A stretch of DNA of 19,024 nt from CAZOWM01 sp964583615. GTDB lineage: Bacteria; Spirochaetota; B62-G9; DRHN01. The notes below the pieces were generated by a model. That model saw only the letters and a program-made list of their open reading frames with translations, searched no databases and had not been told where the DNA came from. Where the stretch lies: the NCBI GenBank assembly GCA_964583615.1, contig CAZOWM010000055.1, positions 1 to 19,024 on the forward strand. The letters are read 5' to 3'. The translations under genes were made by a program, and so were the position numbers. How positions within the stretch are numbered: position 1 is the first letter of the stretch; each line of letters opens with the position of its first letter. This document shows, piece by piece, positions 1 through 7,176 of this stretch.

Positions 1-414
1 ATCATCGCGGGCAGCAGTGATTTTATCTACGAGGCGCGGAGGGTGAAACAGCGTCTCGGGGGCGGATGGAGGCAGGCAGGTGTTATCGCCGCCCCCGGCC
101 TGATCTCTTTGAAGAAGATGGTCGAGCGTCTCGAAGAGGATCACGCGCACGCGGAGAAGCTGAGGTTGGGGTTGGAGGATCTGGGTATAAAAGTCGACCG
201 GGGCGGAGTTCTGACGAACATAGTCAATCTCGACCTTTCTCACCTCGAGATGGGAGCGCCAGCACTCGCGAAAGGCCTTTTGGAATATGGAGTGAAGATA
301 AAAGTCTGTACGGAATTCACGAACCGCATGGTGACGCACAACGATATAAGCGCCCGGGACATCGACTTTGTGCTTGAGAAAACGGCAGTTGTAATAAAAA
401 ACGCCGCGCACTGA
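1..414 (+). CDS. Threonine aldolase-type PLP enzyme, C-terminal part (5' end outside window)
   Basis: The reading frame is open from the first base, so about 137 C-terminal residues of a protein usually near 340 residues are present. The motif GGGWRQAG, preceded by GSSDFIYEARR and followed by AAPGL, is the conserved stretch just after the PLP lysine in low-specificity L-threonine aldolases; the lysine itself lies upstream of the window. Family members cleave L-threonine or allo-threonine to glycine and acetaldehyde in the cytoplasm as fold-type I PLP enzymes. The C-terminal small domain appears complete and ends at a normal stop. A symporter gene starts about 50 bp downstream on the same strand, probably in the same transcript. 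Related beta-eliminating lyases share the fold, so the exact substrate is inferred. Confidence 0.85.
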   Translation: MIAGSSDFIYEARRVKQRLGGGWRQAGVIAAPGLISLKKMVERLEEDHAHAEKLRLGLEDLGIKVDRGGVLTNIVNLDLSHLEMGAPALAKGLLEYGVKIKVCTEFTNRMVTHNDISARDIDFVLEKTAVVIKNAAH

Positions 415-463
415 GAACAATGTGTGGTGGGGAAAAAATTCAATAAAGGGAGGATTGATTTCT

Positions 464-1657
464 ATGAAACAGTTTGCATTGATCGTCAAGCTTGTTATCG
501 GCATCGTCGTCGGAATACTAATCGGAACCTATGCCGGCGATTGGGTGGGAACGAAGTGGCTGATCAGCTTCACTGTATTCGGCAGGTCCATTTTGAAGGA
601 CCTTATCCAGTTTTTCCTGCCGCTTATTCTCATCACGTTTCTTGCGGTTGGTATCGCTGATCTTGGCAAAAGAGCGGGAAAGCTACTGAGATTCACCTTG
701 ACGCTCTCGTATGTGTACACAGTCATAGCCTGCATAATCGGAGCCATCGTGATCTTCATCTTCTTCAAGATATTTCCAGCGATTACTGAGGTGGCTATGC
801 GGGAGATCAAGCCGAGGACACTGCCGCCCAATATTGTCAACATCCGCATACCTTATCCCTTTTCGGAATCGCTCATGACATCCATCGTGTTGGGATTCGT
901 GCTCGGTATCGGGCTGACATGGGTTGAGTCGGACCACCTGATGAACGTACTCAGAGACGGCAGGGAGATCGCATCCAAGATGATACGCAAGGTGATCATC
1001 CCAATCATTCCCTTCTATGTGGGGTGTGTGTTTGCCACGATCGCCTTCAAGGGAGATATCTGGCCCAAAATGCAGGTGTTCGGCTACATGCTCATCATCA
1101 TCGTGGCTCTGCAGTGGATATGGCTTTTTATCCAGTACAGCGTCGCGGGTGCGTACTCCAAGCAGAATCCATATCCTGTATTTAAAATTATGTTTCCTGC
1201 CTACCTTACCACCTGGGGCACGACGTCGAGCGCGGTAACCATGCCCGTCTCTCTCGCCAGGGGCAAGCTTATTCCAAATATGAAGGAGGACGTGGCCGAT
1301 TTCGTCTTTCCTATGTGCTCGCAGACCCATCTATCCGGCGCCGCAATGACCATAACGATAAGCGCCATGACGGTATCGCTTTTGACGTACAACACGATGC
1401 CTAGTTTCGCTTCAATGATTATATTCATTCTTATACTGAGTGTTATCGAGGTCGGTGCTGTTGGAGTTCCCGGCGGATCCATCATGGCGGCATGGCCCGT
1501 GCTGACCGGTGTCCTCGGGTTCGGTGAGGAGGCCATGGGCCTGATGTTCGCGCTGTTTCTCATCCAGGATTCCTTCGGCACCGCAGCGAACATCACGGGA
1601 GACGCCTCGATCGCCATGATTGTCAACAGGAAATTCGGCAATTCGGAAAAGGGATGA
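464..1657 (+). CDS. Dicarboxylate/amino acid:cation symporter (DAACS/SDF fold), divergent
   Basis: This is a 397-residue polytopic membrane protein. The ATG at 464 is preferred over an upstream in-frame start because AAAGGGAGG lies 10 bp before it. The C-terminal half shows the DAACS hallmarks: a TSSAVTMP stretch (the serine-rich hairpin HP1), a VGVPGG stretch (HP2) and NITGD near the end (TM8). Members import dicarboxylates, glutamate/aspartate or small neutral amino acids with Na+ or H+. From a remembered alignment to the archaeal homologue GltPh, the TM7 NMDGT motif is replaced by HLSGA (from H289). The arginine that binds the substrate side-chain carboxylate is Gly372, and an HP2 serine is Glu. 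Asn376 and Asp380 are kept. A glutamate/aspartate substrate is therefore unlikely; a neutral substrate, perhaps serine or threonine, fits the aldolase upstream but is inference. Confidence 0.85.
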   Translation: MKQFALIVKLVIGIVVGILIGTYAGDWVGTKWLISFTVFGRSILKDLIQFFLPLILITFLAVGIADLGKRAGKLLRFTLTLSYVYTVIACIIGAIVIFIFFKIFPAITEVAMREIKPRTLPPNIVNIRIPYPFSESLMTSIVLGFVLGIGLTWVESDHLMNVLRDGREIASKMIRKVIIPIIPFYVGCVFATIAFKGDIWPKMQVFGYMLIIIVALQWIWLFIQYSVAGAYSKQNPYPVFKIMFPAYLTTWGTTSSAVTMPVSLARGKLIPNMKEDVADFVFPMCSQTHLSGAAMTITISAMTVSLLTYNTMPSFASMIIFILILSVIEVGAVGVPGGSIMAAWPVLTGVLGFGEEAMGLMFALFLIQDSFGTAANITGDASIAMIVNRKFGNSEKG

Positions 1658-1702
1658 ACAGCGCGTAATACACAGGGCTTCGAATTCGATTATTTTGTGA
1701 AC

Positions 1703-1736
1703 CCATGCCCCGTTTACTCTGCGCTTCGGGGCATGG
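1703..1736 (+). terminator. Hairpin terminator after the symporter gene
   Basis: A perfect 10-bp inverted repeat, CCATGCCCCG (1703-1712) and CGGGGCATGG (1727-1736), encloses a 14-nt loop about 45 bp after the symporter stop. The following bases are only moderately T-rich (ATCGCATATTTCTTC), so it may be an imperfect intrinsic terminator or an mRNA 3'-end stabiliser. Its position between two + strand units supports termination. Confidence 0.6.
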
Positions 1737-1808
1737 ATCGCATATTTCTTCGTTATGGATTCGACACAGATTCGATGAACCACACTATCTACAGAAGAAG
1801 ATAATATT

Positions 1809-1876
1809 TTGACATATCCATTAAAGATTGTTATCTATAGTAACAAATAATATTCAAAATAACCAATGTTACTATA
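1809..1876 (+). promoter_or_regulatory. Probable promoter and operator of the pta-dehydrogenase operon
   Basis: This AT-rich stretch contains a perfect TTGACA at 1809-1814. With 17-bp spacing the -10 would be TATCTA (1832-1837), a weak match; TATAGT at 1836-1841 is better in sequence but too far away. TATAGTAAC (1836-1844) is repeated in inverted orientation as GTTACTATA (1868-1876), a perfect 9-bp dyad with centres 32 bp apart, about three helical turns. This is a natural candidate operator for the SorC-family protein encoded in the operon. A run of nine A follows at 1879-1887. Confidence 0.5.
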
Positions 1877-1914
1877 TTAAAAAAAAACTGCCGTGATAAG
1901 CTGGGGAGGATGGT

Positions 1915-2931
1915 GTGGGCTTTTCAGAGGTTGTGTGGGAAAAAGCGCGGGATGTGAAGGCAAAGATCGTGCTTCCGGAAGCGAATGAGGAACGGATGCA
2001 GAAGGCAGCTTATAAAGCGGTCAGCGATGGAGTCGCGGGGGAGATAATTTTCCTCGGGGATTGCGACAGGCTGTCCCAGGAGATGAGAGAAAAAGGGTTG
2101 AATGACTCGCGCATCGGGTGTGTGGATCTCAAAAAGGTGAATGACCTTGATGAGTTTACCCAGCACTACTTCGAGCTCAGGAAACACAAGGGAATACGCA
2201 TTGAGGATGCAGCGCAGAAGGTGAAAGACCCGCTGGTGTACGGAGCTTTGATGGTGAAGCTGGGACGAGCTGACGGAATGGTTGCAGGTGCGATGAATAC
2301 TTCGGGCGATGTGCTTCGTACAGCGATCACCGTAATCGGGACTCGAGGGGGGTACAAAAACATCTCCACATGTGCTGTCATGATCGGTTTCAAGCCTCTG
2401 TACGGTGCAAACGGTGAGTTTATTTTCGCGGATGTAAGTCTTGGGCCAGTGACGAGCGCACGGCAGCTCGCTGATACCGCGATACAGTCTGCAGAATCCG
2501 CATCTGAATTTCTCGGTGAAGAGCCAATAGTTGCAATGCTCTCATTTTCCACAAAGGGCAGCGCAAAGCATGAGGTGATCGATAAGGTTATAGAGGCAAC
2601 AAAGATCGTAAAGGAAAGGAATCCAAGGCTCATTATCGATGGAGAGTTGCAGGTGGATGCTGCGGTGGTTCCGGAAGTTGCGGAAAAGAAGTGCGGTGGT
2701 TCGCCGGTGAGGGGAAGGGCGAATGTTCTCATCTTTCCCGACCTGAACGCGGCAAATATCGGTGTCAAGATCGCGGAGCGCCTCGGCGGCGGGAAGTGCT
2801 ACGGGCCCATTCTTCAGGGGCTGGCAAAGCCGGTGAACGACCTTTCGCGGGGGTGCAGCTTTGAGGATATCGTAAACGTCATCGCAATCACCGCTTCGCA
2901 ATCGAAGAGACAACAGGAGGATTTAGGATGA
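1915..2931 (+). CDS. pta: Phosphate acetyltransferase (phosphotransacetylase), short form
   Basis: The 338-residue product matches the single-domain Pta family (about 330 residues) and lacks the long N-terminal extension of enterobacterial Pta. It interconverts acetyl-CoA plus phosphate with acetyl phosphate plus CoA in the cytoplasm. Visible family motifs include LPEANEERM near the N-terminus, DGMVAGAMNTSGDVLR, LSFSTKGSAKHE, DGELQVDAAVVPEVA and PDLNAANIGVKIAERLGG. The start is a GTG at 1915 with GGGGAGGA at 1903-1910, a slightly short spacing. It is the first gene of a six-gene operon and its stop overlaps the E1 beta start by 4 bp (ATGA), implying translational coupling. The context suggests it converts the acyl-CoA made by the dehydrogenase into acyl phosphate. 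Phosphate butyryltransferase is the main alternative within the superfamily. Confidence 0.93.
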   Translation: MGFSEVVWEKARDVKAKIVLPEANEERMQKAAYKAVSDGVAGEIIFLGDCDRLSQEMREKGLNDSRIGCVDLKKVNDLDEFTQHYFELRKHKGIRIEDAAQKVKDPLVYGALMVKLGRADGMVAGAMNTSGDVLRTAITVIGTRGGYKNISTCAVMIGFKPLYGANGEFIFADVSLGPVTSARQLADTAIQSAESASEFLGEEPIVAMLSFSTKGSAKHEVIDKVIEATKIVKERNPRLIIDGELQVDAAVVPEVAEKKCGGSPVRGRANVLIFPDLNAANIGVKIAERLGGGKCYGPILQGLAKPVNDLSRGCSFEDIVNVIAITASQSKRQQEDLG

Positions 2932-3917
2932 GGGAGATCACCTACATTGAAGCAGTGAACGAGGCAATGATAGAGGAGATGGATCGTGATGAGCGGGTAT
3001 TCATTATCGGGGAAGATATTACCGTCGGGTACGGAGGGGGGGGCGTCTTCGGAGCAACAAGAGGCCTTCTCGAACGGTTCGGTTCTGAAAGGGTGATCGA
3101 CTCCCCGCTCTCAGAATCCGCGCTCGCCGGGTGCGGAGTGGGGGCTGCGCTTGTCGGGTACCGGCCCATTGTGGAGATCATGTTCTGCGATTTCCTTACC
3201 ATCGCAATGGACCAGATCGTAAACTGCGCGGCCAAGATGCGCTGGGTGCTCGATGGTAAGGTTGATGTTCCGATTGTTTACAGAGTCGCGAGCGGAGCCG
3301 GCGTTGCTGCGGGTCTGCACCATTCTCAGAGCTTCGAGGCATGGTTTACTCATGTGCCTGGATTGAAAGTAGTTGTTCCTTCAACCCCGTATGATGCAAA
3401 GGGGCTCCTGAAGTCAGCGGTTCGGGACAACAATCCGGTGCTTTTCTTTGAGCACAAGTATCTGTACAAGCGTCTGAAGGGCCCGGTCGATGAGGATGAA
3501 TATACCATTCCTCTCGGAAAGGGGGATGTCAAGCGGGAAGGGAGCGATATCACAATCATTGCCATGGGTGCGATGGTGCATAAAGCGCTGGAGGCCGCAG
3601 ACGAGCTTGCAAAGTATGGGGTAAGCGCTGAAGTGATTGATCCGAGAACAATTCTTCCCCTCGATGAGGAGGTCATAGTGAACTCCGTTGAGAAAACAGG
3701 GGGAGCTGTGATCGTGCACGAGGCTCCGACCTGCGGTGGTTTTGGCGGTGAGATCGCGGCAGTTCTTGCGGATAAGGGGATCGATTATCTCGATGGGCCC
3801 GTAAAGCGGGTTGGAGGAAGGTTTTGTCCCATTCCGTCTTCTTTCGAAATGGAGGAGTACTACCTTCCCAGTGTGGCGAGGATAATCGACGCAGTAAAGG
3901 AGATACTAAAGTTTTAG
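2928..3917 (+). CDS. 2-oxoacid/acetoin dehydrogenase E1 component, beta subunit
   Basis: The 329-residue product is the normal size for the beta subunit of heterotetrameric E1 (PdhB, AcoB, BkdA2 type). It pairs with the alpha subunit to bind thiamine diphosphate and decarboxylate a 2-oxo acid, or cleave acetoin, passing the acyl group to lipoyl-E2. Family motifs include the early FIIGEDI, the SPLSES stretch, EIMFCDF, GLHHSQSFEAWFTHVPGL, VVVPSTPYDAKGLL, the EVIDPRTILPLD linker and HEAPTCGGFGGE. AGGAGG at 2915-2920 sits 7 bp before the ATG. A run of eight G (3036-3043) lies in the glycine-rich YGGGGVFG region. Pyruvate and acetoin are both possible substrates. The alpha subunit is encoded two genes downstream, after E2, which is not the usual order. 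Confidence 0.92.
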   Translation: MREITYIEAVNEAMIEEMDRDERVFIIGEDITVGYGGGGVFGATRGLLERFGSERVIDSPLSESALAGCGVGAALVGYRPIVEIMFCDFLTIAMDQIVNCAAKMRWVLDGKVDVPIVYRVASGAGVAAGLHHSQSFEAWFTHVPGLKVVVPSTPYDAKGLLKSAVRDNNPVLFFEHKYLYKRLKGPVDEDEYTIPLGKGDVKREGSDITIIAMGAMVHKALEAADELAKYGVSAEVIDPRTILPLDEEVIVNSVEKTGGAVIVHEAPTCGGFGGEIAAVLADKGIDYLDGPVKRVGGRFCPIPSSFEMEEYYLPSVARIIDAVKEILKF

Positions 3918-3926
3918 GGGATGAGA

Positions 3927-5138
3927 ATGTTATACGAGATCAAAGTGCCTGAGGCGGGGTTCAACATTCCGGAGTGTACGATTGTAGAGTGGTTGAGAAA
4001 TGTCGGAGAGAAGGTCGAAGAGGGCGAAACAGTCGTGACCCTGGAGAACGAGAAACTCTCGGTGGATGTTCCTGCGGAAAGCTCAGGAACAGTCAGCGAG
4101 ATACGGTACAAAGCAGGGGAGACCGTACAGGTAGGATCGGTTATAGGTGTGATAATATCCCTTGAAGATAAGCCTGAAGCAAAAAGGGGTGGTGAAACAG
4201 GGACGGTGTCCGGGATTGAAAAACCTGAGCAAAAGGCCTCCCCGAAGGCGGGAAGAAAATGGAGGGGGATCAAAGTATCTCCCGCTGCAAAGGCATTGGC
4301 CCGTATAAAAGGGGTTGATCTTGAAAAGCTCGGTTCCGGAAGCGGCCCTGAAGGAAGGATCGTGAAGAATGATGTTTTCTCCTATCTTTCAAAGCACAAA
4401 CAGGAGGGTGAAACCGCTGGGGCCTCTCTGTCTTTGGTATCCGGATCCCCTGAGGAAAAAATCCTCCTTACAGGGTGGAGAAAGGTTATCGCGGAAAGGA
4501 TGACCCGGAGTGTGCGGGAGGTTCCGCAGTACTTTCAGTGTATCGAGGTCGACGTTACACGGCTTGCGGAGACGGTGCAGTCGTTGAAGGAGAAAGAGGA
4601 CCTCCCTCGAATTACCTATCTGTCATTTGTAGTAAAAGCGATATCCTCGGGGATCGATGCTGTGCCGTCTGTAAACGCGCTCTTTCTTGAAGACGGGTAT
4701 GTGATCAAAAAAGAGATAAATGTGGGTGTGGCGGTTGACCTTGGTGAGAAGCTTGTTGTTCCGGTGGTTCGAAACGTGCGGGAGAAGTCCATCTCGCAGA
4801 TAGCCCGTGAGATAGGGGAACTCGCGGAAAGGGCGAGGAATGAAAAAATAGGAGCAGCAGACGTCGAGGGAGGCACGATTACCGTAACAAACGTCGGTGT
4901 TTACGGATTATTCACCGGAATCCCCATCATTCTGCAGCCCCAGGCTGCAATAATCTCCATGGGAGCGGTGAGAGAGGTCCCCTTTGTGAACAGGGGGGTT
5001 TTTGAGTCCAAGAAGATGCTGATGATAGGGGGGAGCTTCGATCACAGGATAGTCAACGGAGGTCCGGCTGCGAGGTTCCTGCTGGAGGTAAAAAAGAGTC
5101 TGGAAGACCTCGATTTGCTTATGATCAAAATGCGCTGA
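3927..5138 (+). CDS. Dihydrolipoamide acyltransferase (E2) of the dehydrogenase complex
   Basis: The product has 403 residues. The ATG at 3927 is favoured over the one at 3921 because AGGGG (3916-3920) abuts the first but is 6 bp from the second. Domains in order: one lipoyl domain (about residues 1-78, with lipoyl lysine K43 in ENEKLSVDV), a charged linker, a peripheral subunit-binding domain (about 114-150, with VSPAAKALARIKGVDL), and the acyltransferase domain from about 178 (WRKVIAERMTRSV) to the end. It transfers the acyl group from lipoyl to CoA in the multienzyme core. The catalytic motif normally written HxxxDG reads HRIVNG (H373, N377): the histidine is kept and the aspartate is asparagine. 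It lies between E1 beta and E1 alpha. No E3 gene is nearby, so E3 must come from elsewhere. Confidence 0.92.
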   Translation: MLYEIKVPEAGFNIPECTIVEWLRNVGEKVEEGETVVTLENEKLSVDVPAESSGTVSEIRYKAGETVQVGSVIGVIISLEDKPEAKRGGETGTVSGIEKPEQKASPKAGRKWRGIKVSPAAKALARIKGVDLEKLGSGSGPEGRIVKNDVFSYLSKHKQEGETAGASLSLVSGSPEEKILLTGWRKVIAERMTRSVREVPQYFQCIEVDVTRLAETVQSLKEKEDLPRITYLSFVVKAISSGIDAVPSVNALFLEDGYVIKKEINVGVAVDLGEKLVVPVVRNVREKSISQIAREIGELAERARNEKIGAADVEGGTITVTNVGVYGLFTGIPIILQPQAAIISMGAVREVPFVNRGVFESKKMLMIGGSFDHRIVNGGPAARFLLEVKKSLEDLDLLMIKMR

Positions 5139-5157
5139 AGGAAGGGAGAGAAACAGA

Positions 5158-6132
5158 ATGAAGTTATCCAAAAAAGATCTAAAAACGATCCTCTACTGGA
5201 TGGTTCTGGGGAGGAGGATAGAGGAGAGGGTAACGGTTCTGATAAAAGAAGGGAGGCTTCGCGGCCACCACCACCCCGGCATCGGACAGGAGGCGGCAAA
5301 TACCGGTGTGACATATGGATTGAGAGACGACGACTATGTGACATTGACACACAGGGGAAAGAATCCGGAGCTTTTGAGAGGGATGAGGCTCAAGGATCTC
5401 ATGGCAGGATACTTTGCGAAGAAGGAGGGAATATCAGGGGGAAGAGCCCCCACGGGCTCTCACATGTACGGAGATCTTGAAAAAGGCATCGTTCCCTATC
5501 CGGGAATCATCGGCTCCACGATTCCCGTCGCAGTGGGTGTTGGGCTCGGACTGAAGCTCAATAAAAGGAATCAGGTGGTGGTGTGCATCTTCGGGGACGG
5601 AGCAGCGAATAGGGGGGACTTCCATGAAAGCCTGAATATGGCAGCAGCATTGAAACTTCCTGTGGTGTTCGCTCTTATGAATAACGGCTATTCGATGTCG
5701 GTCTCTGTCGAGAGGGCAACTGGAATGAAAACACTTGCTGTCCGCGCCGCCGGATACGGCATGCCGGGAGTCACTGTAGATGGAAACAACGTGAGAGAAG
5801 TGATTGCCGAGACACAGAATACTGTCCAAAGAGCACGAAGCGGGGAGGGCCCCAGTCTCGTAGAGTGTGTCGTGAACCGCTGGACGGGCCATTCCATCAG
5901 CGATGCTGATCTGTACAGAACCGATGAGGAGAGGGAGCAGGCACGGCAGAATGATCCGATCGTGCGGTTTAAAAATGAGCTTGTTGCCGAGGGTGTGATA
6001 ACGGATGATGAGTACATGCGGTTGGAGGAGGATGTCAAATCCGAGATCGACGAGGCAGTCCGCTACAGCGAGAATGAGTGCACGAACCCGGACCCTGCTG
6101 ATATAATGAGAGGTGTGTACTCGACATCGTAA
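5158..6132 (+). CDS. 2-oxoacid/acetoin dehydrogenase E1 component, alpha subunit
   Basis: The 324-residue product is typical in size for AcoA or bacterial PdhA. It carries the complete thiamine diphosphate/Mg motif, GDG followed by exactly 26 residues and NN (GDGAANRGDFHE through ALMNN), plus GHHHPGIGQEA, GGRAPTGSHMYG, GIIGSTIPVAVG and the RWTGHSISD loop near the C-terminus. It forms the E1 active site with the beta subunit. A purine-rich GGAAGGGAGAG ribosome site precedes the ATG, 19 bp after the E2 stop. The short length and the neighbouring pta would fit an acetoin or pyruvate dehydrogenase whose acetyl-CoA is used for ATP formation; branched-chain 2-oxo acids cannot be excluded. Confidence 0.92.
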   Translation: MKLSKKDLKTILYWMVLGRRIEERVTVLIKEGRLRGHHHPGIGQEAANTGVTYGLRDDDYVTLTHRGKNPELLRGMRLKDLMAGYFAKKEGISGGRAPTGSHMYGDLEKGIVPYPGIIGSTIPVAVGVGLGLKLNKRNQVVVCIFGDGAANRGDFHESLNMAAALKLPVVFALMNNGYSMSVSVERATGMKTLAVRAAGYGMPGVTVDGNNVREVIAETQNTVQRARSGEGPSLVECVVNRWTGHSISDADLYRTDEEREQARQNDPIVRFKNELVAEGVITDDEYMRLEEDVKSEIDEAVRYSENECTNPDPADIMRGVYSTS

Positions 6133-6159
6133 TAGGAGGGGAGGAGGTGGTGCGGGTAT

Positions 6160-7131
6160 ATGGCCGTCATAAAGCGGGAGATGGCGATCCGGGCGAGCAT
6201 ACTGTACTATGAGCTTGACAAGAAGCAGGATGAGATAGCACGGGAGCTCGGAATATCCCGATCCTATGTCTCACAGCTTCTCCACTATGCAAAAAAAAGT
6301 GGGATTGTAAAGATCGCTGTCAGTGTTGACGAGTATAATCTCAGAATGATTCGAATGGAGGTTGAGCTCGGGAGGAAGTTTCCCAAAGTGAGGCAGTTCT
6401 ACGTCATGCGATCGGACTCGCCGCCGTTCACGGAGGGCCAGATGGGGAAATTCGCTGCCCCCTACATCCTCGAATTGATAAAAAGGGCGGGTGTAATCGG
6501 GATCGGCGTTGGAACATCCATCGAAAAAATGATTCAGAGCCTTGATCTGGAGAGCATTGCCGGCACCGGCAGAAAGGTTCTCGTGCAGACGCTGGGGGGG
6601 CTCACGCACGATGTTGAAGTGAGCGCTCACCCCAACGAGCTCGTGCAGAGGATGCGGCATAAGCTAAACTGCGACTACTATCCGATCAACTGTCCTGCGG
6701 TGATAGAGAACATTCAGCTCAGAGAAGCGCTCCTCGATGAGCCGAGCATACGGCGCAGCATCAATGTGTGGAACGATATAGATCTCACTGTCATGGGGCT
6801 TGGCCCTGCCGACAGGAGGGGCACGCTCTTCAAACTATTTTCAGCGGGCATGGTCCGGGATATCGAGAGCAGAGGAGCCTGCGGTGAGCTGAACATCAAT
6901 TTTTATGACATCCACGGGGCGTATATACCCATTCTGGAGAAGAACAGGGTGAGTATCCCCTACGAAGTGCTGAACAAGATTCCAACAAAGGTCGTGATCG
7001 GGTACGGCGAACACAAAATAAAGGCCATTCAGGGAGCCCTGCATAGTGAGCTCGTCGACATCCTCTTTACAGACTCTCTGACGGTGAAGGCGATGCTCGA
7101 GTACGAGGGCGGAGAAAAGATGACCGGGTGA
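6160..7131 (+). CDS. SorC-family transcriptional regulator
   Basis: The 323-residue protein has an N-terminal helix-turn-helix at about residues 21-45 (QDEIARELGISRSYVSQLL) and a large C-terminal effector-binding domain containing the GIGVGTSIEKMI phosphosugar-binding loop, the arrangement of SorC/DeoR-type regulators such as CggR and DeoR of Bacillus. Such proteins respond to sugars or phosphorylated sugars. The ATG at 6160 follows a GAGGAGG site with a rather long gap of about 12 bp. No other in-frame start fits better until the ATG at 6181. It sits inside the operon it probably regulates, 27 bp after E1 alpha and 45 bp before the UroD-like gene. The inverted repeat at 1836-1876 is a plausible binding site. 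The effector is unknown. Confidence 0.88.
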   Translation: MAVIKREMAIRASILYYELDKKQDEIARELGISRSYVSQLLHYAKKSGIVKIAVSVDEYNLRMIRMEVELGRKFPKVRQFYVMRSDSPPFTEGQMGKFAAPYILELIKRAGVIGIGVGTSIEKMIQSLDLESIAGTGRKVLVQTLGGLTHDVEVSAHPNELVQRMRHKLNCDYYPINCPAVIENIQLREALLDEPSIRRSINVWNDIDLTVMGLGPADRRGTLFKLFSAGMVRDIESRGACGELNINFYDIHGAYIPILEKNRVSIPYEVLNKIPTKVVIGYGEHKIKAIQGALHSELVDILFTDSLTVKAMLEYEGGEKMTG

Positions 7132-7176
7132 TGAGAGTTCGTTGAAACCGCAGTGATCGATGAAAGAGGGGGTTTG

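Noticed and set aside
683..1330. A long - strand frame opposite the symporter gene.
   Set aside because: It is antisense to a clear membrane-protein gene, is rich in His, Arg and Asp with no recognisable domain, and lacks a ribosome site.
3036..3043. Run of eight G in the E1 beta gene as a possible phase-variation tract.
   Set aside because: It encodes conserved glycines in frame, and no other sign of phase variation is present; a sequencing-error hotspot is the more practical concern.
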